From: JAAETI01 sp964195945
GTDB lineage: Bacteria > Actinomycetota > Acidimicrobiia > Spongiisociales > UBA5794
Assembly (NCBI GenBank): GCA_964195945.1
Contig: CAXMRC010000161.1
Span: 1-11,939, forward strand
DNA: 11,939 nt
Reading direction: 5' to 3'
The translations under genes and the position numbers were made by a program. The notes beneath the pieces were generated by a model. The model saw nothing but the letters and a program-made list of their open reading frames with translations. It ran no database searches and was not told where the DNA came from. Position 1 is the first letter of the stretch. The number at the start of each line of letters is the position of its first letter. This document shows, one piece after another, positions 6,125 to 11,695 of this stretch.

Positions 6125-7006
6125 ATGCCGCATCCCGCACAGCCACTCCCAGCGTTCCTCGCGGTTCCATCGAGGATCGGCGACGAGATCAGCATCACCG
6201 GCAAGTGGGTCCCTACCAAGCCGGGAGGCTTGTTTCGCAAGTCAGCCGCATCCAAGGAGATGCTCAACGAATGGGAGGACATCCACGCAGGAGCGAAAGC
6301 GGCCGACGGTGTGCTCGCTACCGAGATCAACCACGCGGTCGGTGAAGACGCCGTCCTCGTACACCACGTGTTCGCGAACGCAGACGCGCTCATCAACTAC
6401 TTCTCGGCCACCGCAACACAACACATGGCAGCCCTGACCGCAGTCGCCCGACCCGAGATGCACATCGTTCGCGGAACGCACATACCGGATCAGGTGAAGG
6501 ACGCCATCTCAGCAAAGGGAGTACCCGCGGCGTTCGGCGAGTTGGTGTTCGGGTACGTCAAGAACGACTACCGGCAACCCGACCCGAAGACCGCCATTGC
6601 CGTGACTGCGAAATGGGCAGGCAAGCAGGATGTGCCCTCAGCCCTGGAGGATCTTGAGTACTGGTGGCAGCGCGTCGGCACCGAAGCACACGACCTCGAA
6701 GATGGCCTGCTCCGCTTCGAGGCGTACCGAGTAGTCGGCGAGGCAGCGCTCATCATCCACGAAGTCTTCGAAACCAACGGCGAACTCAAGTTCCACCTCT
6801 CCAAGGGCACCGCCGAGAAATACAAGAAGGACATCGACCAGGTCGCAACACCAGAGGCCTACTTCTTCCGAGGCCCTGTCTCCTGGACAATCCGCACATA
6901 CTCCAAGTTCCTCCACCTACCCGCCACGTACTCGAGCCTGGGCAGCAACTTCACCCAACCCAGCGGCACCATGAGCGACGGAACCAGAATCGAGACAGAA
7001 GCGTAA
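6125..7006 (+). CDS. Protein with two ABM/YgiN-like (dimeric alpha-beta barrel) domains
   Basis: A 293-residue protein containing an internal duplication. Domain 1 (about 46-118) and domain 2 (about 158-252) each run from a short strand ending GVLATEINHAVGEDAV or GLLRFEAYRVVGEAAL, through HHVFAN/HEVFET, to a final strand ending in VRG or FRG. This is the pattern of antibiotic-biosynthesis-monooxygenase (ABM/YgiN) domains, small ferredoxin-like folds that usually dimerise; here the tandem copies could form the barrel within one chain. Enzymatic activity is not certain. The start ATG at 6125 has CTGGAG six bases upstream; a TTG at 6086 would place the operator within the coding sequence and is rejected. 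The divergent TetR gene probably controls it. A palindrome copy follows 14 bp after the stop. Confidence 0.78.
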   Translation: MPHPAQPLPAFLAVPSRIGDEISITGKWVPTKPGGLFRKSAASKEMLNEWEDIHAGAKAADGVLATEINHAVGEDAVLVHHVFANADALINYFSATATQHMAALTAVARPEMHIVRGTHIPDQVKDAISAKGVPAAFGELVFGYVKNDYRQPDPKTAIAVTAKWAGKQDVPSALEDLEYWWQRVGTEAHDLEDGLLRFEAYRVVGEAALIIHEVFETNGELKFHLSKGTAEKYKKDIDQVATPEAYFFRGPVSWTIRTYSKFLHLPATYSSLGSNFTQPSGTMSDGTRIETEA

Positions 7007-7019
7007 ACGACACCATGCA

Positions 7020-7045
7020 CCGCCCATATGTGCCGATATGGGTGG
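7020..7045 (+). repeat. Intergenic palindrome copy
   Basis: Left arm CCGCCCATAT, spacer GTGCCG, right arm ATATGGGTGG. The single C-to-T change in the right arm leaves a G-U pair if the plus strand is transcribed. It starts 14 bp after the stop of the plus-strand ABM gene. Confidence 0.9.
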
Positions 7046-7049
7046 GTGA

Positions 7050-7148
7050 CTACTCCGTTGGGAAGGCTGCGATTCGAGTGATGGTACCGACGTTTGCGAG
7101 TGCCGCAATGTCGGGTACCCGGCGGAGTTCTTCGAATAACTTCGCCAC
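7050..7148 (-). CDS. Possible 32-residue small ORF or gene remnant
   Basis: From GTG 7148 to TAG 7050 the minus strand encodes a natural-looking peptide including FEELRRVPDIAALANVG and ending RIAAFPTE. There is no Shine-Dalgarno, the frame stays open upstream of the GTG without a better start, and I recognise no family. It may be the 3' remnant of a lost gene, a small protein, or chance. Confidence 0.25.
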   Translation of the reverse strand: MAKLFEELRRVPDIAALANVGTITRIAAFPTE

Positions 7149-7185
7149 CGATCGACGTTGATATGGTCTTTCGGCCTCATGGCAC

Positions 7186-7199
7186 GAGCGGAATCGCTC
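7186..7199. promoter_or_regulatory. Candidate ArsR operator/promoter
   Basis: The perfect inverted repeat GAGCG-GAAT-CGCTC is followed by TACGCT (7202-7207), a possible -10. That -10 would place the transcription start at or next to the ATG at 7215, giving a leaderless mRNA with the operator just upstream of the -10. No clear -35 is seen. Confidence 0.4.
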
Positions 7200-7214
7200 A
7201 GTACGCTCGCAGTC

Positions 7215-7559
7215 ATGGACCTCACTCCGCCCCCGGCGTGCCTCGACGACGACCTGCCGATTGATCCGGCTTCACTCACCTGTCAGGAGATGGCTGCGAT
7301 CGCCAAGGCGATGGGGCACCCTGCCCGTGTGGAGATCATTGAGTTCTTTCGGGAGTGCAAGCCACTTGCCGTGAGAGAGATCGCCGCTCACCTGACCCTC
7401 TCCCAGTCCACTGTCTCCGAGCACCTCAGGATTCTCCGCGACGCGAACATCCTCTGTACGGAGAACGATGGCCCGCGCAAGTGGCATTGTCTCAATCGCA
7501 GCGTGCTCATGCGATTCGCTCGCGACACCGAGGCGATGACGATCCGTACCGACCGCTAG
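7215..7559 (+). CDS. ArsR-family winged-helix transcriptional regulator
   Basis: A 114-residue regulator. The ArsR/SmtB core starts at MAAIAKAMGHPARVEIIEFF (26-45), followed by the helix-turn-helix AVREIAAHLTLSQSTVSEHL (52-71 by position) and the wing LCTENDGPRKWHCLN. The ELCVC-type metal site of ArsR/SmtB is absent: only single cysteines occur, at 9, 23 and 48, so a metal-sensing role is not supported and the signal is unknown. The ATG at 7215 is preferred because the protein then starts cleanly and a -10-like TACGCT lies seven bases upstream; there is no SD, and in-frame ATG 7179 or TTG 7158 would put the inverted repeat inside the gene. No regulated partner gene is adjacent on the same strand, so autoregulation is the simplest idea. 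Confidence 0.88.
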   Translation: MDLTPPPACLDDDLPIDPASLTCQEMAAIAKAMGHPARVEIIEFFRECKPLAVREIAAHLTLSQSTVSEHLRILRDANILCTENDGPRKWHCLNRSVLMRFARDTEAMTIRTDR

Positions 7560-7670
7560 TTGTGCTCTTCGGCGGTGTCCAATGAGCGAACCCGGCAGGG
7601 ACGGACAGTTGGGAGACCGAGTGGTTCTGTCGGGTGCGCCCAGCCAACTCCACCGATACGACCGTCCAGG

Positions 7671-7696
7671 CCGCCCATATGTGCCGATATGGGCGG
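7671..7696 (+). repeat. Intergenic palindrome, consensus copy
   Basis: Perfect 10-bp arms CCGCCCATAT and ATATGGGCGG around GTGCCG. It directly abuts the stop codon (7697-7699) of the minus-strand SnoaL-like pseudogene and is 111 bp past the arsR stop. Confidence 0.95.
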
Positions 7697-8473
7697 TCAG
7701 AACTTGCCGGAGTTGACCCAGTCTTCTTTGGGTCCGATGGGTTCGGCGGCATCCCAGTGCTCGACAACCAGCCCGTGCTCGATGCGGAAGAGGTCTGCCT
7801 GTGCGTACGGAGCACCTTCCCAGTTGGCCCTGCAAAGAGTTGCCACGTAGTTGCCCTGCCCAACCAGCAGGACTATCTCGTCGTAGTTGAGTGGCCTTCT
7901 AGGGCCGATGGCAAGAGGTTTGAAGTGTTCGAGGCCGTCGAACACGTCGCGGTTGTGCTGGATGTAATGGTGGGCGGAGACGTATTGATCGATGTTGTGC
8001 GGATTCCCGCCTGGCATCAGAACATCCTCGATGAGGGCACGAACCAGAGTCTTGTTCTCCTCGGTCCTATCGACATCGGACACCTCGGTGGGTCCGTCCA
8101 CTGACGTATGCCCCGACGGTGTTGAGTCGGAGTATTCGGTGATCACATCCCGATGTTCGACGATCCGGTCGTCCTCGTCGGTGTCGAAGAAGTCAAGCGT
8201 CACCCATTCCGCTTCCCCGGTGTTGAGCGATTGGTAAGCGTGGACAAACAGATACTGGCCGTCCTCCAAGGTCCGAACGACCTGTATGTCCCTGACCGGG
8301 TTGCGTTCGATGAAGCCCTCGAAGAACTCCACGAAACCGTCAGCCCCGTCACGCACCCCGGTGGAGTGCTGGGTGTATCAGTCGCCGGTGTACTTGCTGA
8401 CCGCCTCCCGGGGATTCCCGTCCCTGATCCCCTCCACGTACAGACCAACGGCGTTCTCGACCCTGCGACTCAT
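7697..8473 (-). pseudogene. Two-domain SnoaL/NTF2-like gene with an in-frame TGA
   Basis: From ATG 8473 the minus strand encodes 258 codons of a nuclear-transport-factor-2/SnoaL-like protein, but codon 32 is TGA (8378-8380). Both sides of the stop are clearly the same protein: codons 1-31 hold GLYVEGIRDGNPREAVSKYTGD, which continues after the stop as YTQHSTGVRDGADGFVEFF. The family usually has TGDRYTQHST here, so CGA-to-TGA is the obvious change. A second domain (about 145-258) repeats the pattern (YIQHNRDVFDGLEHFKPLA). The domain fold is a cone-shaped barrel that usually binds or isomerises small hydrophobic ligands; the substrate is unknown. Re-initiation at GTG 8356 would give 219 residues lacking the first helices. 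Alternatives are readthrough or sequencing error. Confidence 0.85.
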
Positions 8474-8549
8474 ACCAGCACCCTACAACCCGGCAATGCC
8501 CCGCACACAACCAACCGGCAATAGGAGCGATCCGAACTCCTCCTTCTGG

Positions 8550-8575
8550 CCGCCCATATGTGCCGATATGGGCGG
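8550..8575 (+). repeat. Intergenic palindrome, consensus copy
   Basis: Identical to the consensus copy at 7671: arms CCGCCCATAT and ATATGGGCGG around GTGCCG. It lies between two minus-strand genes, 68 bp past the stop of the 8644-9015 gene and 76 bp upstream of the SnoaL-like pseudogene start. Confidence 0.95.
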
Positions 8576-8613
8576 GGCGGTCAGGGGTTCGTTATTGCGG
8601 CAGAACTGGTGAT

Positions 8614-8642
8614 CGATGCCGCATCAGGATCGCCAGGCATCG
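8614..8642 (-). terminator. Possible terminator of the second Ddn-family gene
   Basis: Perfect 7-bp arms CGATGCC (8614-8620) and GGCATCG (8636-8642) with a 15-base loop start one base after the minus-strand TAG. The loop is long and no T-tract follows. Confidence 0.35.
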
Positions 8643-8643
8643 G

Positions 8644-9015
8644 CTATTGGCCAATATCCATCTGCAGACACTCGTTCACATTCATGAAGCCCGATGGCCA
8701 TTTCGTAGTTGCTGGTAGCTGTTGCGACGCAACATCTTTCGTGATCATTCTCGGAGATACCAAGGTGATCTCGTTGCCCTCGACTCTGAGTGTTGCGGTC
8801 CCGGCCGCCAATATGTTCTTGACCCAATCCGAGCGCGAGCCGTAGTTGATGATGAAGAGGTAGCCGTCGTCCACCTTGTGGGCGTCGAGTGGCGTGTGAT
8901 AGGTCGTTCCCGACGATCTACCGACGTGGGCAAGCACCGGCCGAACGCCACGCTTGATCTCCATCTTGTTGAAGGTTCGCTTGTTGATTTGAGCGAGCCA
9001 CATTGGCAAAGGCAT
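8644..9015 (-). CDS. Nitroreductase/quinone reductase-family (Ddn-like) protein
   Basis: A 123-residue single-domain protein of the deazaflavin (F420)-dependent nitroreductase family, shorter and diverged from the one at 2501. Family features are VLAHVGRSSGTTYHTPL (27-43), the strand GYLFIINYG (51-59), SRSDWVKNILAAGTATL (60-76) and an acidic C-terminal strand. The GRxSG loop with the following WVKNI helix is the usual cofactor-binding signature; the hydride acceptor is not known. ATG at 9015 is chosen because TGGAGG precedes it at good spacing; the upstream open frame to 9069 has no SD. It is divergent from the small membrane protein gene at 9236, with a palindrome copy between them. Confidence 0.85.
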   Translation of the reverse strand: MPLPMWLAQINKRTFNKMEIKRGVRPVLAHVGRSSGTTYHTPLDAHKVDDGYLFIINYGSRSDWVKNILAAGTATLRVEGNEITLVSPRMITKDVASQQLPATTKWPSGFMNVNECLQMDIGQ

Positions 9016-9097
9016 GTCGGACCTCCAGGGATCTGGGGCGCTGGGTGAGTCTGAGATGATCGTAGCCATTCCGTATCAACCGTCCCGCGATGGGCCA

Positions 9098-9110
9098 AAT
9101 GCGAAGCATT
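9098..9110. promoter_or_regulatory. Small hairpin/palindrome in divergent region
   Basis: AATGC-GAA-GCATT is a perfect 5-bp inverted repeat between the divergent Ddn-family and small membrane protein genes, where an operator could sit. Short enough to be chance. Confidence 0.25.
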
Positions 9111-9133
9111 GAAGGACCCGCACCCGATCCGGT

Positions 9134-9159
9134 GCGCCCATATGTGCCGATGTGGGCGG
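9134..9159 (+). repeat. Intergenic palindrome copy
   Basis: Left arm GCGCCCATAT, spacer GTGCCG, right arm ATGTGGGCGG. The A-to-G change in the right arm leaves a wobble pair in a plus-strand transcript. This copy is between divergent genes, 77 bp before the start at 9236, so it cannot be a terminator of either. Confidence 0.9.
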
Positions 9160-9235
9160 GTACGATTCTCTCGAATGTGCCGAGAAGCAGGGTCTGCCTC
9201 GTATCGAACTCGGTCACACCCGCCAGGAGGAACAC

Positions 9236-9502
9236 ATGTCAACTGCGGTGAACAAAGAAGCGAGAGTTGTCAACGGGATCGGCAGCGCCTTGGCTGTCAT
9301 CGGATGGCTCGGCTTCATTTCGTTGGTCGTCATCGAGGTCATCATGGTGATCTCGTTGATCGACGCATCCGAACCGCTGTGGACCGAACTCCAAGCCTTC
9401 GCCGCGGTAGAGATCCTCTGGATAGGGATGCTCGCCCTCGCAGCGTTCGGACACATGCTCAGACTGCTCGCCGCCTACACGACAGCTCGCACCAGGCCCT
9501 GA
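9236..9502 (+). CDS. Small two-TM membrane protein, function unknown
   Basis: An 88-residue protein with two hydrophobic helices, about residues 16-40 (IGSALAVIGWLGFISLVVIEV) and 54-80, joined by a short acidic loop, with a basic C-terminal tail (TTARTRP). No family recognised. The ATG at 9236 follows a strong AGGAGG at ideal spacing, which makes the call firm despite its size; the frame also extends upstream to 9152 without an SD. A TCTCG/CGAGA stem (9169-9185) lies in the probable leader. A palindrome copy follows 43 bp after the stop. It stands alone on the plus strand, so no partner is implied. Confidence 0.8.
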   Translation: MSTAVNKEARVVNGIGSALAVIGWLGFISLVVIEVIMVISLIDASEPLWTELQAFAAVEILWIGMLALAAFGHMLRLLAAYTTARTRP

Positions 9503-9545
9503 CCGCCACACCGTCACAACGGACGATTCCACACAACCGCCGAGG

Positions 9546-9571
9546 CCGCCCAGATGTGCCGATATGGGTGG
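9546..9571 (+). repeat. Intergenic palindrome copy
   Basis: Left arm CCGCCCAGAT (T-to-G change), spacer GTGCCG, right arm ATATGGGTGG. It lies between convergent genes. Confidence 0.88.
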
Positions 9572-9585
9572 GTCACTTGCTTGTC

Positions 9586-9595
9586 TTGACGTCAA
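9586..9595. other. Perfect 10-bp palindrome TTGACGTCAA
   Basis: A perfectly self-complementary decamer sits in the convergent gap 15 bp past the preceding palindrome copy. It has no clear role; protein-binding site or chance. Confidence 0.25.
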
Positions 9596-9682
9596 CGAGA
9601 GTCGCAATCCCGTACCTGAGCCGCACACCCCCACGACTAGAGGGACGATCAGCCCAAGTGGATTGCGTTCCAGCGCCTAGCC

Positions 9683-9698
9683 GCGACTGCATGGTCGC
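9683..9698 (-). terminator. Possible terminator of the aldo/keto reductase gene
   Basis: A 5-bp stem GCGAC/GTCGC with a TGCATG loop lies 28 bp past the minus-strand stop. No T-tract. Confidence 0.3.
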
Positions 9699-9726
9699 AG
9701 AATCCGTGAATCCGGTTCCCCGCTGG

Positions 9727-10689
9727 CTATGTGAATATCTCCTTGATGTTGTCCTTCTGCTCGTCGGTCAAGGCGTCCATGACCTCAAGAGCGTCGAGAT
9801 TCTCCTTGAGTTGGCCGACATGACGAGCACCAAGGATGACCGAGCTGACATTCGGGTTCGAGGCGGTCCATGCCAACGCCAACTGACCGGGCGTGCAACC
9901 GACCCTTTGGGCAACAGCGAGGAACTCATCGACCTTGGCAAGCTTGGCGGGATCGGTGAGGAAGTCCTGGAGCCACTCGACGTTCTCGCCGCGACTACCT
10001 TCCGGGATTCCATCCTGATACTTGCCGGTCAGCAGGCCTGAGGCGAGCGGGCTCCACGTGGTTAGCCCGAGCCCGATGTCCTCGTAGAGACGGGCGTACT
10101 CGGTCTCCACCTTGGTGCGGTTGAACAGGTTGTACTCCGGTTGTTCGACCACCGGTTTGCGCAAATGATGCCGCTCGGCAATCTCCCACGCCGCCCGGAT
10201 CTCCTGGGCAGACCACTCCGAGGTGCCCCAGTACAACGCTTTGCCAGAAGCCACGATGTCGGACATGGCCCACACCGTCTCCTCGATCGGAGTCTCTGGG
10301 TCGGGGCGGTGGCAGTAGACAAGATCGACGTAACCGAGCTGGAGACGTTCGAGCGACTTGTCGATCGCCTCCATCAAGTACTTGCGATTGAGCGTGTAGA
10401 AAGCGTTCGGGACATCCTTGTGGATGCCCCAGAAGTACTTCGTCGATACAAGGTAGGTGTGACGGGGCCACCCGAACTCCTGCAGCGCCTGGCCCATCAC
10501 AGTCTCCGCCTTCCCCCCGGCATAGACCTCGGCGTTGTCGAAGAAGTTGACACCCGCGTCGTATGCAGCATTCATGCATTCGAGACTGTCGTCCCTCTCC
10601 TGCTGACTCCCGAAAGTGAGCCATGAACCGTACGAGAACACACTGGTCTTGATTCCGGCATTCCCCAGGCGGCGGTACTGCATCTCCAT
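9727..10689 (-). CDS. Aldo/keto reductase (AKR6/AKR-KAB-like)
   Basis: A 320-residue NADPH-dependent oxidoreductase of the aldo/keto reductase superfamily, most like the group of bacterial relatives of voltage-gated potassium channel beta subunits. The catalytic tetrad is complete: Asp51 and Tyr56 (FFDNAEVY), Lys84 (LVSTKYF) and His127 (YVDLVYCHRPD). Downstream come the family blocks GTSEWSAQEI (155-164), VEQPEYNLFNR (181-191), LTTWSPLASGLLTGKY and VSSVILGARHVGQLKENL. Length is normal for the family. ATG at 10689 has AGAGG seven bases upstream; a second ATG two codons later is possible. The upstream region holds GGGGTCC-type repeats that may be an operator. The SDR gene lies upstream on the same strand but 162 bp away with a half palindrome between, so an operon is uncertain. 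Natural carbonyl substrate unknown. Confidence 0.93.
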   Translation of the reverse strand: MEMQYRRLGNAGIKTSVFSYGSWLTFGSQQERDDSLECMNAAYDAGVNFFDNAEVYAGGKAETVMGQALQEFGWPRHTYLVSTKYFWGIHKDVPNAFYTLNRKYLMEAIDKSLERLQLGYVDLVYCHRPDPETPIEETVWAMSDIVASGKALYWGTSEWSAQEIRAAWEIAERHHLRKPVVEQPEYNLFNRTKVETEYARLYEDIGLGLTTWSPLASGLLTGKYQDGIPEGSRGENVEWLQDFLTDPAKLAKVDEFLAVAQRVGCTPGQLALAWTASNPNVSSVILGARHVGQLKENLDALEVMDALTDEQKDNIKEIFT

Positions 10690-10725
10690 CTCATTTCCTC
10701 TCGAAGCGTCAACTACTCCACCCTA

Positions 10726-10789
10726 GGGGTCCCCATGTCGGGACTAGCCACGACGGTTTGATGGACCCCGATCGTTATGGTGGGGGTCC
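10726..10789. promoter_or_regulatory. GGGGTCC repeats upstream of the aldo/keto reductase
   Basis: Three copies of the heptamer: GGGGTCC (10726-10732, within the palindromic GGGGTCCCC), GGACCCC (10763-10769) and GGGGTCC (10783-10789). The last two form a perfect inverted repeat with 13 bases between, and the minus strand of that spacer holds TAACGA, a possible -10. This is a plausible repressor or activator site for the gene starting at 10689. Confidence 0.45.
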
Positions 10790-10820
10790 GACGGCGCGCA
10801 CTCCGACGACGCCCTGAAAC

Positions 10821-10840
10821 CACAGCCGATATGGGCGGGT
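10821..10840 (+). repeat. Intergenic palindrome, half copy
   Basis: Only the right half is present: CACAGCCG then ATATGGGCGG. The CACAGCCG lead matches the variant copy at 795, suggesting these two are related variants. It lies 12 bp past the SDR stop. Confidence 0.6.
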
Positions 10841-10851
10841 GGTCTGTGTTC

Positions 10852-11559
10852 TCAGACTGAGTGAGCGAGTCCGCCGTCAACTCTCAGGTTCTGGCCCGTG
10901 ACGTAGCTCGAGTGGTCGCTCACAAGAAACGCCACGACTTCGGACACCTCCTCGACTCGGGCGTACCGACCAGCTGGGATTCGGGCCAGACGTTCCGGCT
11001 TCTCGGGAAGGGTGTCGATGAAACCTGGCAGAACGTTGTTCATGCGGATGTTCTCGGCTGCATAGAGGTTGCTGAACAGCTTCGCATAGTCGGCCAACCC
11101 AGCACGGAACACCGCTGAGGTCGGGAAATCGGGGTCAGGTTCGAACGCAGCGAACGTCGATATGTTCACGATGGACCCGCCGGTCTCCTGGTCCTGCATG
11201 ATCGGAGTCACCAGTCTCGTCATCCGAATCACATTGAGCAGGTAGTAATCCAATCCCGAATGCCAGTCCTCATCGGAGATGCTCAAGAGATCACCCTTGG
11301 GACCATGTCCAGCGCAGTTGACCACTCCGTCGATACGACCCCACTCAGCCATCGCAGCAGCAACAAACAGTCCGAGATCGGCGGGATTCTGATTCGAACC
11401 AGTAGCGCCAACGCCCCCAAGCTCTCTACCAAGAGCTTCCCCCTTGCCTGACGACGACATCACACCAACGTTGTAGCCCTCATCGGCGAGCTTCCGAGCA
11501 GCGTCAGCGCCTATCCCCGAGCCACCGCCAACCACCAGCGCAACACGACCCTCTGTCAT
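10852..11559 (-). CDS. Short-chain dehydrogenase/reductase-fold protein, atypical active site
   Basis: A 235-residue SDR-fold protein. The Rossmann start VVGGGSGIG (9-17) binds the dinucleotide, and NCAG (81-84), the helix Asn109 (LLNV) and the C-terminal VTGQNLRVDGGL (220-231) are typical of classical SDRs. Ser134 (VNIS) is in the catalytic serine position, but the usual YxxxK is replaced by SAVFR (148-152): aligning FRAGL with the normal SKAAL places Ser at the Tyr site and Arg at the Lys site. My impression is that a conserved SDR subgroup has this SAVFRAG motif, but I could not check it. Activity, if any, must differ from the standard mechanism. ATG 11559 follows GGCAGGTTGAG; an ATG six codons upstream has no SD, and the long open frame to 11808 is not supported. 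Divergent from the cupin gene at 11696. Confidence 0.88.
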   Translation of the reverse strand: MTEGRVALVVGGGSGIGADAARKLADEGYNVGVMSSSGKGEALGRELGGVGATGSNQNPADLGLFVAAAMAEWGRIDGVVNCAGHGPKGDLLSISDEDWHSGLDYYLLNVIRMTRLVTPIMQDQETGGSIVNISTFAAFEPDPDFPTSAVFRAGLADYAKLFSNLYAAENIRMNNVLPGFIDTLPEKPERLARIPAGRYARVEEVSEVVAFLVSDHSSYVTGQNLRVDGGLAHSV

Positions 11560-11636
11560 CTCAACCTGCCTCTTCATTGACAAGGATGCATCCTCCCACG
11601 AGAACCACCCCGCACACAACCGGCAACGATCGCAGC

Positions 11637-11662
11637 ACGCCCATGTGTGCCGATATCGGCGG
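11637..11662 (+). repeat. Intergenic palindrome copy
   Basis: Left arm ACGCCCATGT, spacer GTGCCG, right arm ATATCGGCGG. Several arm changes but the spacer is intact. It lies between divergent genes, 33 bp before the cupin start. Confidence 0.82.
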
Positions 11663-11695
11663 GTGTTACGGTTCCGCTGACTCGATGGGAGAGAT

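Noticed and set aside
8805..8816. CCGCCAATATGT inside the 8644-9015 gene looks like a palindrome half.
   Set aside because: No right arm follows and it codes for conserved-looking protein; chance match.
7020..9571. The single-gene modules separated by same-oriented palindromes suggested an integron cassette array or XerCD/pdif modules.
   Set aside because: The sites lack the RYYYAAC/GTTRRRY core sites of attC, and the arms do not resemble AT-rich Xer sites. Genes face both ways and no integrase is present. The 10-6-10 layout alone is not enough.
5375..9571. Palindromes as ordinary rho-independent terminators.
   Set aside because: No T-tract follows, several lie between divergent genes and the spacer orientation ignores gene strand. 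A few could still affect transcript ends.
9109..10041. A 310-residue plus-strand open frame.
   Set aside because: It runs through the small membrane gene and then antisense to the aldo/keto reductase in the wrong frame; no domain recognised.
11391..11397. GATTCGAACC near 11385 resembles a tRNA T-loop.
   Set aside because: It lies inside the SDR coding sequence and no cloverleaf fits around it.
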